Below are positions 1 to 12,398 of a stretch of DNA of 64,000 bases, piece after piece. Below the pieces are notes generated by a model. The model did not search any database and had not been told where the DNA came from. It worked only from the letters and a program-made list of their open reading frames with translations. The stretch comes from Trichopria drosophilae (lineage: Eukaryota > Arthropoda > Insecta > Hymenoptera > Diapriidae). Each line of letters begins with the position of its first letter. Position 1 is the first letter of the stretch. The stretch covers positions 94,954,501 through 95,018,500 of the forward strand of contig CM059585.1 of the NCBI GenBank assembly GCA_030407085.1, read 5' to 3'. A program made the position numbers and the translations under genes.

Positions 1-108
1 ATTACTAATGTGAATACATGGGAAAAAATAACGAAATTTTATGTAAAAGCTGGGAATCGGATCACAATGCAATAGTGCAAATAGAGAGGCGGCTTTGTGA
101 ACCTGGCA

Positions 109-223
109 TTGCCAAACTTACTACAAACGATTAAACTGTAAAATATTGCTCGTAATGCACATTAGAGTTGAAATAAAAGTTTGCAGTTGCCAAACTAACT
201 TACTACAAACGATTAAACTGTAA
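109..223. repeat. Partial tandem duplication near left edge
   Basis: A motif containing ACTACAAACGATTAAACTGT occurs at about 120 and again at about 203, in both cases preceded by TTGCCAAACT. It forms an imperfect direct repeat with a period of about 80 bp. Nothing else recognisable is seen from 1 to 600; the short open frames there have no coding character. Confidence 0.6.
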
Positions 224-600
224 CTTATAGTACCTTTTAAATGAGCCCCCACTCGCCCTATGTTCCCATTGATGATTTTCGACCCTCCTCGCCCCCTGGT
301 CCCTTTAGGAGGCGCGAGCGCCACCCTCCGAAGAAAGTAGAGTTGTTCAACAAAATCGTATCACGTGTTTCATCGTTTTTGTTTAATGTTGCAAGTTGTC
401 GAAATATTTGACCGTCACGGTACATAATTGACACCCTGTATATATTGTCGCAAATGCAATAACAATTTATTCAATTCCCAGTTATGAAGAATTTTTTTTA
501 CATTGGATGATTGGCCTTTCAAGAACTCAAAACTTCAAACACATCCCGGGGGGCTGGTATATTAAGTGCCTCTCAATACCAAACAGGAGTTACGTTTTAT

Positions 601-1585
601 TGTTTCGTAACCTGCCTCCCAGAGGGCCCCTTCCGTCTCGCACACGCGGAAGTGTGGAGCCTGCTAGTTCCTCCCTCGGGAAGGTTGTCGTTCCTGGGAC
701 AGCTCGAGACAACCTCAGGGGGCCTGCTGTTCGTTGTGGCGGCCCACCACTTCTGACAGTAGGCCACGGGCACGTGGTCAGCCCCGAGGGACCCGAGACA
801 AGTGGCTTCGGCTGCGCCCGTTGAGATACCCCGCGCAAGCGGGGCCGTATGAGCCGGGCGGCAGAAGACCCTGGGTAGGGGGTCTGACGCCGCACAGTCA
901 AAGCGTGGGGCCCGTGACACGGCACAGGTCCCATTGGAAAGCGCGCTAAGGCGCATTTGTCGACGTGAGTGGCGTCCCATCGTCTCCGGACGGTGGGCGC
1001 ACAGGTTCAGCATGAAGGGGGGGGGGGGACTTCGTCCCTTCGGGTGCTGGCGACCCCGCATACCATCGAGCTGGACAATCAATCCCGTGTAGGCAAGTAC
1101 TCAACTGGTAGAGGGCTGGTGTTTGAATCATGGCCAGTTCTCGCAATGACGCACCAGGTCACAAAACGGTACTCTCGGGGGCTGTTCCAAGCGGGGTGAC
1201 ATTCGGGGAACCCTTTCAGCCATTGGTGTTGGATTCGAGCGGGTAGTGGTTTCAAAAGCCTGCACGCTGGGCTAGGGGCATTCTGATAGCACTGGAAGGA
1301 CTCTCCTCGGGTCTGCGAAGGTCTCGCTTGCTCCGATGTGTGAGTTGCAATGCAACTCGGGTGCGACCATGCAGAGTGTCGTAGGGATTAGAAAGGTCCT
1401 CTCCTCACCGAGGAGCTCGATAAGTCTTGCCGCTTGGAGAGAGATTTGGTGGAGGCCCCGGAAGAAGGGGTCTCGCGTTGGTCCGGGCGTATCCCGGCTC
1501 CGTGCCATGGGGCCCGAGCCTTAGAGCCTTGCGGCGGGTAAGGCTCGGTCAACAATTAACGAGGTGACATATGTTTCGTAACCTG
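601..1585. mobile_element. GC-rich nonautonomous retroinsertion with 14-bp target duplication
   Basis: A 957-bp GC-rich block (615-1571) sits in AT-rich DNA. It is bounded by the perfect 14-bp direct repeat TGTTTCGTAACCTG at 601-614 and 1572-1585. Such variable-length target duplications are typical of target-primed reverse transcription. No reverse transcriptase, poly-A tail or terminal inverted repeat is seen, and the open frames inside show no known domain. It could be a SINE-like or internally deleted (5'UTR plus 3' end) derivative of a non-LTR element. The family is not recognised and its orientation is undetermined. Confidence 0.65.
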
Positions 1586-4500
1586 AACTTTCCCTGTATC
1601 AGGAGTTTAAATCGCCATTCCTGCAAATGTTTTAGTGGTTTGCGTAAAACGTAGAGTAAAAGAGACCAAATATGTATAGTATTATATGTTTATCTTGTTT
1701 TTATGCCATGTGTATGGAATTATGGCAAAGCTTTGCCGATTACACATAAATGGTGTAAAGTGGGTAGTAAATCTGATCGATGTCTAATTATAAATGTAGT
1801 GTGTCAGATATTTGCTGACACTAACCGGTTTTTGCTGATGTTTGGGGATGCTTAATAATGCAATAATGACCATCAAACATATCGTAGACTTGTATCATCA
1901 TGAGGGACATTAGCTGAAATAAATGCTCCAAATACGGGGTTTCTTTCACTTTTTAAATTTATTTTATAAAGTAAAAAACGAAAAAAATATTTGTCGCATA
2001 AAAACAGTAGAGCGGTAAAGTAAACAGGAATCGTACGAGACTATAGGCTCTATATAGATTTTAGTGGGTTAGTTTAATATGCATGATTTCGTACTTGCCT
2101 ATATTGTAGCGTTATATTTTAGTGAATAAATAATGCAACCAACGGAATTTAATCCAAAAATGTAATGTCGGTTATAGGTGTCTATCTCAGAATTGTTAGT
2201 TGCGTACGAATCGAAATGATTTGTGATAAAATATTAGTGACAGCTATATTATATCAAATATGCCGTGATACGTAAATTCACTGATAAATTATAGCAAATT
2301 AGTAACTCCCAGTAAAAAAGTAGTTGTTCATACAAGGATAAGTAGTAAGAGTGCTAACTAACCTGAAATAGTAGCCCTAACTAGAAAATGTAGCTGGGGT
2401 ATGTTTACTCCATTTTGTAGCTGGAGCAACTACTCTCGCGAAGTAACTTTTCATTATTGCAGTTAAAAATCAGTTAATAATTAATATTTTATGTAATTTA
2501 TTTGAAATTAGGGCGTGGTAAGCAGCCGATTCACCCCCGAAGCCAATACAAGGCTTTAAATCCACCCGTACTAACGGAATTATGAGACTCCAAAGAGCAA
2601 TTTCTCCACTTATACCCACAACATCGAAGTATGTCAAAACATCGTTATTATAAATGCTAAGCATGAAAATTTAACTGAGAATTTAGGACAATATCACTAG
2701 GACCACGAACTTCTAGAAAATGAACATCTTTATGATAAAATATGCAACAGCATGAAGAAATGTGATATATAAAGCCATCACATTTTGCCAATTACTTGAT
2801 TTCTAGAAAAAAGGGGATTTGTATGCACCAGCCCAAATTATACCTCAGCACGTCGATTGCAAATTTCTCATTACTCCGTCAACCCTATTTTATTCTAATC
2901 ATGAGAGATCAACTTGTTCTTACGAAAAGGTGAGCGTCTCTTGCAGGCGTGACAAAATAATAAATTATACATGAATTGCGAGAAGAGGGGCCCTGGTAAC
3001 AGGAGACATGGAGCCGCTCGATGCATATGCAATTGGGAGACGGGTACGGTCGAAATGGCCATTACCAAGGATTAGATATGCAACATCTTTCGTCTTGCCC
3101 ATGACTTTTTTATGCAGTGAGAGTGAATACATCCGACTGGTCTTCACAAGAGCTTCTGTGGTGCTTTGGGATAGCCGCTGCAATGAATGAGAAATATCGG
3201 AACGGACATTAATCCAACTTAATACCCACTGACGAATACTGGTGGACGTTAAGTCCGCTATGGCGTTTGCTGGCCACTAAGGGCTGAACGGTCGCTTAAC
3301 CCGCAATATCAGACTTAAACTGCACACTGACGTACAAATACAAAACGGAGATCAGCTTTAGGACCGAATTGCATATGACGTTTAAACCATGTAATTCATC
3401 TAATTATCATAATCAAATACAAATTTATAATATTAATGTTAATATTATTAATATATTTTTCCCTTCCTCAACTTGCCTTTTTAACTTCCAGTTTATATTA
3501 CTCCGCTATCTGCCTCGTCGACGTGAAAAAGTATTCGCTCATTTTAAGTTGGGTAAAGTTCCGGCTGTCATTCTATTCTCTTCGATATGTTCCTTCTTCC
3601 CACTCTCTGAACCCATTACTTCTATTGTGCTCGAAGTCTAGACAACGCGGAAACTGTACATTTCCTGCGTAGGCTTCCCTACAACTTTTATTATTCAGAG
3701 TACCAAATCAAAATATTAGAATATATGGTAAAAACTGTTTGAAATTAAAAATGTTAATATTAATAAACATCGGGCATCGACTATTTGAGAAAATGCACAA
3801 TTTGCTGAAAACATTACCACTATCATCGAAATTATACGAATATTGGCGATTAAAACTGCAAAACACATTCGTACTATACGCTGCAAGTAATAATAAATAA
3901 TGGCGTTGCCCTATGTTGCTTAGTCACAAAACGAGTCGTTATTATTCGCCATATAGTAATAATCATGAAAAGATATCATTTAGGTTATTAGTGAAATGTT
4001 AAAAAGATATAGGATTCTACAGATTGAAGGTAACCTGAGATTGCTTTTACGGTAAAGTATATTTTAAGGTGCCCTACGGCATATACTCTGGAATACGCTT
4101 GTTCACGTCAATTTACATTACATTAATAATGCAATGCATGCACGTAGACATACCTATATAATTGTTCACATACATAAAACACACACTATTAACTTTAATT
4201 ACCTTCAGTCGCAGTGCAAATTTGTTAACATGCCAACATGTATAAAATAATATTTTCGCAAGTTTTCTTTCTTTTTTAGGAAGTATCGTGACAATGGCAG
4301 TAAAGAATTACTTAAAAAACAAGATAACACCAACCAACTAACCCAGAAAAAACTGACTTTATTTATTCGAAGATTTCGTTGCGGTAAATCCAAATCAGGA
4401 ATTGCTCTATCGCGTTAACGTTTTAAAATATCCTAACATAAAAGAGCAAAAAATACCATTTTTACCATTTTATTTTTCTGAAACAGTATAAAAAAATATT

Positions 4501-4615
4501 TGTGGGTGACATTAGCTCAAATACTTTGGTTGACAGGCGTTTGATTATTCGAGCGCAATTATAAGTCTGTCACCGTAATTTATAACTGTAATACAGAAAA
4601 TTCATTTATGTACGT
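1586..4615. other. Anonymous AT-rich DNA, no gene supported
   Basis: No recognisable coding domain, RNA gene or repeat boundary is seen. One minus-strand open frame at 2965-3183 is preceded by a good splice-acceptor-like pyrimidine tract ending in GCAG. It resembles no family I know, so it is not called as an exon. Confidence 0.4.
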
Positions 4616-5044
4616 CTTTTCGGTGCGTAAAGTAAACTTGTGCGTAAAGTAAACTTTACGCCCTCGATTATACTTTACGCACGAAAAAGCCGTACGTAAA
4701 CAATATTTCGGCACACGCGTGTGTGTGTAAAGTTCTTTACGCATACGCCCTTGTATCGAAAACTACTATTTCTGCACTGAAAAACGCAAGTAAAGTAAAC
4801 TTAGCGGCTAAAAGAAGAAAACCGATTTATAAAAAAGAACTCAAGGAAAATAAAGCTAGAAAGCAGAAACCAATAGACTGGAACCGAAGAATGATAGAAG
4901 TAACGAAAACTACTATTAGCTACCACAGCTTAATGAATTTATCTACGGGTGTTCGGTTGTCGCTGCAAAAGATGACTGGCTGAAAGAGTAGTGCATGTAT
5001 GGTGTCAAATTATTCGCTGTATAAACGAGCGAGTTGCGGTTAAA

Positions 5045-6260
5045 ATGTATTTCTTTATGAAAAATAAGTTAAAAGAGTGGGGACTCAGTAATCTTGAAAC
5101 AATTTTTGAAGGTAAGTACTACATTTATACATATTTTATTGCGTGCAATATTTGCGTTTTTAAAAGTATTTAATATAAGAGAAAATTAAGTATTCTTTTT
5201 TATATACTGACAATTTAAATTATTTGTTTGTATGTGTGAGCGCGTGACAAAATTTAAATGTTTAATCTATTTTTATTCTATTCTACTATATAATATTGTA
5301 GAAAATGAGATTGACGAAGAAGCAATAAAATGCTTGAATGACAATATGATCCAGCTGTTAGTCCCCAAAATTGGTTCAAGAGCCAAATTTTGAAAAAGAT
5401 GGACGGCTGAATTTGGATTACAAACCAATATGCATCCAGAAAATCCATCTAATGTAATATTTGTACATTTATTGCCCTTATATTTCATTTGTCTATTACT
5501 TATAACCTACAAAACAGACATTCTTGACAATTAACAGTCTGTAAATTCAGTTAAATATTATTCATTGTAGGCTCTGGAATGTGAAGTTGACGCATCAAGT
5601 GGAGTAATTCGGAATTCCTCAACTTCTGCCTGTATCGGTAAATATACACATATTTTAAAACAAATTTTGTTTTTCTTATTCTATTCTTACTAAAAAGAAT
5701 GGAAATATTTTCAGAAGCGCATGATTTATCAGGAATTCCAATTGCTGAAACGCCGCAAGTTGACGAAGTAATTTAAGTGCTTTCAGAACGTGGTGACGTA
5801 ATCTTGTCTCTATATTATATTATGCCAACTATATTACGTCAAACAAACCAGGGAATTCAGGTTTTAAATTTACATGAAAAAGATTGGACAAACGTTTCAC
5901 GAACGCAATTGGCTGCTTGTATTATAGATTTGGAAATTCGAAAATAAATAAATAAAAATCAGATTAAGAAACACGGTATAAGATATGTCACAGATATGGT
6001 TCTATGCATAGGTAGCGACAATGACGATCAGCCATTATTTGGCGAAATACAATGCATTGCTAAAGCAAATGGTGAAAAAATTTTATTTTTTTATAAAAGA
6101 ATATCTTGTTTCTTCCATAGTCATTTTTGTGCGTTTTGAAGTTTCATTTACCGACTGCAAATATTATATTATACGTTATAATGATATAATTAATTACTTG
6201 ACATTGTATGTAACCCAAATCTATGGAACCTATTTTATGGTACCCAGATTGTTATTATGA
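5045..6260 (+). pseudogene. Decayed spliced gene with SAM-like domain
   Basis: Exon 1 ends at 5111 (GAAG before GTAAGT) and encodes KEWGLSNLETIFE. Exon 2 starts at 5302 after a TTGTAG acceptor and continues NEIDEEAIKCLNDNMIQLLV and PKIGSRAKF. Together these match the SAM (sterile alpha motif) pattern WGL...F...ID...L...L...IG.R.K. A TGA at 5391-5393 breaks the domain just before KRWTAEFG. Further exon-like blocks with splice signals are 5571-5637 and from 5715, where stop codons are frequent. A later stretch near 6010-6100 reads DDQPLFGEIQCIAKANGEKI, like the C-terminal region of uncharacterised insect SAM proteins that I recall only by pattern. The gene is clearly dead. It may be a transposon passenger or a captured host fragment. 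Confidence 0.5.
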
Positions 6261-6499
6261 GTTAAATAAAGAATTACGAAACTTATACTGTTATATATTA
6301 AAGTATACCTGCAGAGCCTTTACAATTACCATTTGCAGAAATGGAAATTTATTATTAGTTCATAGCTCTCCTATTTTTCTTTAAGTCTCGTGCGCATCCA
6401 TCGAAACACTTCATCTTGAATGTTTAATGATGAAGTAAAATGTGCAGCCTTCTACTGCAGTATAATTTTCGACACAAGTGCTAAAAAGTCTTTTTTGAT

Positions 6500-7062
6500 A
6501 TACTATGCGTAAATAGTAATTTTCGATACTAGTGCGTAAAATACGATTTTACCGTTTTTAACATGCGATTAGATAGGGCGGTGCGTAAAATCGAATTCTT
6601 AGGCACGCGTGTCGAACGATATTTTTCGATATACTATGCGTAAAATTAGTGCGCCATTTTTTGTGGGTCAAATATGATGTTACGCACGTGTGATAACCGC
6701 GGCGCACGAGTGCCCGGCGTAGCCGGGTAGCACGAGAGAGCTCCGGTCAACAGTAGTGCGTAAACTAAAAACGGTGCGTAAAATACGATTTTACGCGCTA
6801 CTGCTGACCGGGGCTTTCTCGTGCTGCCCCGCTGCGCCGGGCACCCGTGCGCCACGGTCATCACACGTGCGTAACATCATATTTGACCCACAAAAAACGG
6901 CGCATAAATTTTACGCATAGTATATCGAAAAATATGGTTCAGCACGCGTGCGTAAGAATTTGATTTTACGCACCGCCCTATCTAATCGCATGTTTAAAAC
7001 GGTGCGTAAAATCGTATTTTACGCACTAGTATCGAAAAATACTATTTTGACATAGTATGCGT
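6500..7062. repeat. Large imperfect palindrome
   Basis: The left arm (about 6500-6772) reappears as the reverse complement at about 6785-7062, centred near 6778. Shared blocks include GCGATTAGATAGGGCGGTGC, GTGGGTCAAATATGATGTTA and CACGAG...CCCGGCG. Mismatches and small gaps show it is not recent. It is rich in GCGTAAA motifs and forms the right end of the candidate SAM element. Confidence 0.75.
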
Positions 7063-7087
7063 AAAAATTGATTTTACGCACCCTTTT

Positions 7088-7981
7088 TGGTGCCCGAAGA
7101 TTTCGGTGAAGGGCGCAAAATCGAGTTCTACTCCCGGAGTGATAAAAACTAATATTTTGTCACGCCTGCACAAATTCGCAGTCTTCATGTGCCGGTAAAG
7201 CGGGCGGAAAGGCTTGATTGCCGACAGACCACGCAAACACGCTTCTGCGCATATGCAAAGGGTAATTAAGGATCTTTTGCCGCCTGCCGGGCTTTGTCTT
7301 TGCGCGAATTTTAAATACAGGTATGGCAAAAAGGTACTGTACATATTACGGGTAGAAACACATTGCATCCAATCTGGCGACGATGGGGACTCTCGGCGGT
7401 GGAAAAGTACACTTTATAATATTTTATTATTAATAAAGTTGATACGTGAATAAATACACCTAATAAAGGTTACAAGTCAATTACTATATCTGTTTTAACC
7501 TTTTTTCAGTGTACTAATCACTATTTTTTAGTGCAGATTAATACGTGATCACACATAAATATAATTTCACGTCTATAAATATAAGAGAAATGAAAAATAG
7601 TCCATTATTTAGCCCAATTGATAGGCTGTGTTTGCTAAGATATATATCTGAAGGCAGCTAAAGTGTTGAGGTAAGTTAGAAAAACTGCGGTAGCTCAACG
7701 AGTTTGACTGATAGAGCCGAACTGCGTTTAACTGTGTTTAGGTTGAGCTGTGACAGATGAATATTTTGCCGTAGGGGTTAAACATTATTTTCTGTGTATA
7801 GGTGGGATATTAAATTATAACTTTTCCTCTTTCAAGTGGCGTTCATTTTGTTAAAATATGTTTTGGCTTTGTTGAGATTGTGCAATTATAAGTTTAAAAA
7901 TTTTCAATAGATAGATAAATTTCTTATGTATTCACAAAATGTCCTTACATAGACTACCCATTACATTACAAAAATGATGCG
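7088..7981. other. No feature recognised
   Basis: AT-rich sequence without domain, repeat or RNA-gene signals that I can support. Open frames here are short and overlap on both strands. Confidence 0.4.
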
Positions 7982-8241
7982 TACAGTGGTCCGCGTCCTA
8001 ACGCATATCGTCCTAACGCACATTCCTGTACAAACACATATGTCTTTCCCGTCCAAATGCATAGATTTTCGTTCGTTCCTCTCCCCACGATTCTTAATTG
8101 CTAGAGTTGCTATAGTAAGACATGCAAAGAGACTTTTGCCGTAGTGGGTATCGAGGGGTAATATGCGTTTAGCCGGGGCGGCCATTTTTATATTATATTT
8201 TTATGGAACGAAACATATGCGTTAGGATGGGGAACACTGTA
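7982..8241. mobile_element. Tc1/mariner-type MITE, 256 bp
   Basis: Terminal inverted repeats start CAGTGGTCC.CGTCCTAACGCATAT on the left (from 7984) and end ATATGCGTTAGGATGGGGAACACTG on the right (to 8239). TA dinucleotides flank both ends (7982-7983 and 8240-8241). Termini of the form CAGTG with a TA target fit nonautonomous Tc1/mariner elements. There is no coding capacity. Confidence 0.7.
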
Positions 8242-8369
8242 CAGCGATTACAATAATAAAACTAGATGCCTTCGACCCGGGTGCCTACAATCTCATTGCA
8301 TTTCTTGAAAAAAGAGAGATGCTGCTAAGAATATTCCAATTTTAACACTGACGAGGAAAAAGGGGCCGG

Positions 8370-8490
8370 GGGGGGGGTAGTTCCAGCATACTTAGGTCCA
8401 AGTAGTTTCGATACATATATTATAACAATATTCCTTAAATGTCCAAAAAGTGAAAATTGGCATTTTCAAAACTTCGACCCTGAAATGTTT
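8370..8490. repeat. Diverged fragment of the ISL2EU terminal repeat
   Basis: The stretch TTAGGTCCAAGT.G.TTCGATA....T.T.A.AACAATAT....TTT followed by GCATTTTCAAAACTTCGACC matches, base for base over most of its length, the ISL2EU left inverted repeat at about 49925-50020. It is therefore an older relative or fragment of the same family. The poly-G run before it (about 8366-8377) resembles the GGGGGTCC at the same place in the intact copy. From 8242 to 8370 nothing else is seen. Confidence 0.55.
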
Positions 8491-8916
8491 TTCCTATGGA
8501 TGTGTTTACGACTCGATGAATGCATACATGAAAACGGATTTTATTTATTTATTTATTTATTTATTAATTTTACACGGGCATTATTGCCCTTATACAATGA
8601 TAACAAAATATTGTCGCATAAACGAAATCGAAGAATTTTAATAGAAAAAAACTTAATGAATAAACTTACAAAACTAAGTTATATAAAGAAACGTGTTAAA
8701 CAACTTACATAATAATATTATAACACTAATCATTGGCAAAGACTCGATTTAAGATTCAAAAGATCAAGGATCATAGAAACGAAGTTGGGATTGCCTACAA
8801 CTGGTAACAAACCCAGCAAACGAATCAGAAGTGTTTAGATCACAACTAATAGTATTCCATAATTTAATAAGACGAGGTAGAGTTGAATGAAAACGCGCAT
8901 TATTCCTATAACTTCT

Positions 8917-11605
8917 TTAAAGAAGTGGACGATAATTTCTGCAGGTGTATATAAGTTCACGATGACGTAGTTGAGAAAGTATGGTATCTGATTTAATACG
9001 GCCCATTAAAATGCTAAATATAAACGTTAAATCATTAACTGTGTGGAGAGATTTTATTGTAGGTAACCCAAAATATCTCGACCATTCACCAAAATCATGA
9101 TTAAATCTACTCATAGGTTTATCGGTTTTTAATGACAAGTATCTAAGGAATTTCCTTTGAATTTTTTCAAGTTTAGCGATGTGACAGCCAACATAAAGAG
9201 ACCAAATTTGGGAAGCATACAGCAAATGTGGCAGAACAAGAGTTTTAAAAATGTAAATAATTGCACTCGTATCAGTAAATTCCTTGGTAGATCTAAATAA
9301 AAAACCTAACTGTTTTGCCGCCTTGCTGCATACTTGATTTAGATGTCCCTCAAAACTCAAACAGCTATTAAATAGAACCCCTAGGTCCATTATACTACTA
9401 ACGTCATGTAAACTATAATTAGCAATCTTATATCGAAAATCAAACACATGTTGTTTAGAGCTAAAAGAAATGGATTTACACTTATTAAGGTTTAACGATA
9501 ATCTATTATCGGAACACCGATTGAGAATATTGTCAAGGTCGCGCTGTAAATTAGAGGCATCTCGAGGTGTTTTAATTTCTGTAAATAATTTTAAATAATC
9601 GGCATATAAGAGCACCTGACTGAAACAAATAACCGTAAGAATGTCATTAATAAATGAACTGAATAATAAAGGACCCAAATGAGAGCCTTACGGCACTCCT
9701 CATGTAACTGTCACAGGTTCCGATAGTGCACCCTTGATCCGAACTATCTAGGAACGATCTGATAAATAAGAACCGAACCAAGATAACAAAGGACCGCAAA
9801 TGCCAAAATTATTAAGTTTAATTAATAACAGTTTATGGTCAACTGTATCGAAAGCTTTGGCAAAATCGAGATAAATTGCATCAACTTGGCTCCCATCTTC
9901 CAAAGAATTGTAAATGAAAGACGTGTATAATAGGAGGTTTGTAACTGTGGATCTCCCTTTGATAAATCCTTGCTGACACTGAGAAATTGAAGAAAGAACC
10001 ATATCATTCAACTTATTGGCCACAATAGCATCCAAAAGTTTTGGTATGACACTAATAGATATTGGACGGTAGTTACATATATCATGCTTATTGCTATTTT
10101 TAAAAATAGGAGTGATATATGAGGTTTTCCACTTATCCGGAAATATACCCGTTAACACGGAGTGATTAAAAAGTTTAAGCAATGGAGCAATCAGAGAAGA
10201 TCCACATTTCTTCAGAAAAATTGATGGTAGAAAATCTGCCACATAGTTAAAATCACCTTTTAAATTATTCATGGCAGATTTTATATCATCCACTGTAATA
10301 ATTAACGAACTGTGTGGGCCGGCGAAACAATAAAAGGCGGCGCAGGAGTATTCGATATAGGATAGACTGATCCAAAGTATTTGGCAAAAGAGTTTGCAAT
10401 ATAGGTATTACTATTCCTGCAATCATGCCCATAGTACATTCCTGCAGGTATTTCATATGATTTTCTTAAATTATTCAAATATGTCCAAAAGGGTCTGATA
10501 TTAGTTCTCGAGTAAAATTGCACTTTTGTAATATATTCTTTATAATTAAGCCTAGCTAATCGAATACATTTAGCACGCAAACTTTTAAACACAATATAAT
10601 CATTCATTAATATCATTCGATTGTTTCCAAATTTTGTGCACAAGCTTCTTATCGTCTAATAATTGACATAACTCCTGAGAATACCAACGCGGCCTAACAC
10701 GATTATAAATCCATTTTGTAGGAACATATTTTTTAACACCATCATAAACACGCGTATAAAAATCTTGTGTCAACAAGTTAATATTATCATTGCACAACAA
10801 AATGTCCCAGTTTGTAGAGTCTAAAAACGCACTTAGCTTAACAAAGTCCGCTCTTTCATAGTTGAACACTGTGCTTAAAAATTCTCTTGGTGTTTCTTCA
10901 ATAATTTCAAAATTCAGCAAGACACAGTCATGGTGATCATCCAATTTGATCAAAATATCATCAATGGTCGAAGTTACGGCATCGTGAATAGATGAAAAAC
11001 ACAAGTCAAGTGTGTAACCCTTTGATTTCAAATCAGGCATGACTTGATTTAAATCTAAGAATGCCGCAAGTTTTTGTAGTTCTTGAAGACTATCAAGGCG
11101 GCATGGTCTAAGATAATTATTATTAGAATGTTAAAATCTCCCATTAATATAAATTTATGGTCCGAATAATTCTCCGCCAGCTCTTCAACAATATCCGAGT
11201 ACTCTTGATAAACAGAAAGTGGCAAATCTGGAGAAATATACGAGGCTCCGACTATGACTTTGAGATCAGACAATTCAAGTTGAATAAACATATTTTCAGA
11301 TAGTGTCGATAAGGAGTTATTATCACAGTTAATATCATATTTCTAAGCCTTTAAATTAATCTTTACTGCTATGAGAACTCCTCCACCTCTTATAGAATGT
11401 GATGGCGAGAAATTTCTATCACAGCGAAAAACACAGTATCCCATAAGACTTAATTGGATATCATCGAAGTCATCATTAAGCCACGTTTCAGTAAATATTA
11501 TTATATTTGGCCGAGATGTAAGTAAAGAAAAGTTTTGCAAAAGGACATCTAGCTTAGATCGAAGGCCACGAACATTCTGATAATAAACAGAAAAATTAGA
11601 GGTCC
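8917..11605 (-). pseudogene. Non-LTR ORF2: endonuclease and reverse transcriptase, inactivated
   Basis: Order on the minus strand: NVRGLRSK and TETWLNDD (endonuclease start), RGGGVLIAV, GDFN near 11130, then the linker, RT motifs NYRPISIS, GFIKGRSTVTNLL and YLDFAKAFDTVDH (10060-9840), GSHLGPLLF (near 9680) and YADYLKLF near 9610. The catalytic YADD is therefore changed to YADY. In-frame stops interrupt the RT between 9760 and 9680 (three stops in one frame). Frame changes occur near 11060-11100, 10610-10640 and 10300. The C-terminal part to 8917 stays open. The product would nick target DNA and copy the element RNA, but this copy cannot do so. Confidence 0.85.
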
Positions 11606-11691
11606 GTGGCCTGACATTTAGTTTAAATTATTCTTTTCAGAGGAAACAGCAACAAGTGTGGGAACACTATCAATCAATTTTACCACTTTCT

Positions 11692-12398
11692 TTAGATCTG
11701 GATTTGTCTTAGTTGTGTCTTATCTGACGAGACACGAACACCTTCCGGTAAATCTTTTTTATAGCGCAGATACGTGATAACCTCATGGAGGGAAGACAAA
11801 GTTGCTATAAGAGGACGAACCTTGTCCTTATTAAATCTACCAATTCTGCGGACATGTTGAAGACAATATTTATGAGTCTTCTCCATCACTAATAAATTTG
11901 ATACAAAAGACAAATCTTCAGTTAACAAGGACTCAGGAATAACAAAAAAAATAAGATTTTTTACTTTAGTAGAGCGTCTGTACAGATCACTTAAAATCTC
12001 ATCTCTAAAATTTTCAGATGAATTTAAATTTTCTCGAGATCTCACCTCAACAGTCGCAATTCTATCTTCTACCGTTTCTAAACGATCTGTAACCTCAGAT
12101 AATTTTGTTTCGACCACACCAATTGACGATGTCAATTTTGATATTTGATTCGATAATGCTGAAACTGACGTCTGCAGCATCCTATTATCTTCCTTAATTG
12201 ATTCAATGTCCGATGAAAGATCTTTCATCTTAGTATTCATGCTTGATGAGAAGGCTTGAATCGTAGCAATGACATCGTTCAAAGATACAGGGGAAGGTTC
12301 TGCAGTATCTTCAGTCTAGGATGCTGATTTCTTCTTTAAATTTGATTGGGTAGCCGAGATCTGTTTAGTGCATCTGTATGTACCGTCTTTACGCATGT
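11692..12398 (-). pseudogene. Non-LTR ORF1, C-terminal part (coiled coil)
   Basis: This open frame has heptad-like repeats (for example MKDLSSDIESIKEDNRMLQ, then LETVEDRIATVEVRSRENL) followed by a region ending RYKKDLPEGVRVSSDK, as in RNA-binding ORF1 proteins of LINEs. There is no ATG at the start because the N-terminal half lies beyond the foldback insertion, at 14114-14243. Joining across the insert keeps the frame. One in-frame stop (TAG, about 12317) lies in the upstream part. The role expected from the family is nucleic-acid chaperone and RNP formation. Confidence 0.7.

Larger units (their letters stand above)
4616..7087. mobile_element. Candidate DNA transposon with GCGTAAA subterminal repeats enclosing a SAM-domain gene
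   Basis: Both flanks of this segment carry dense copies of GTGCGTAAA/TTTACGCAC: at least four at 4622-4740 and more than ten at 6500-7082. The outer ends form a short inverted repeat of the type GGTGCGTAAA (from 4622, and reversed ending at 7082). A possible 5-bp flank duplication CTTTT is at 4616-4620 and 7083-7087, but this is weak in such AT-rich DNA. Between the flanks lies a decayed, spliced SAM-domain gene. Many short repeats near both ends are typical of transposase binding regions in DNA transposons, but no DDE transposase is recognised. The element boundaries and the link between gene and repeats are inference. Confidence 0.4.

Noticed and set aside
507..1524. Several overlapping GC-rich open frames considered as a gene or rDNA fragment.
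   Set aside because: Frames overlap on both strands, none has a known domain, no rRNA core sequence is recognised, and the flanking 14-bp repeat explains the block as an insertion.
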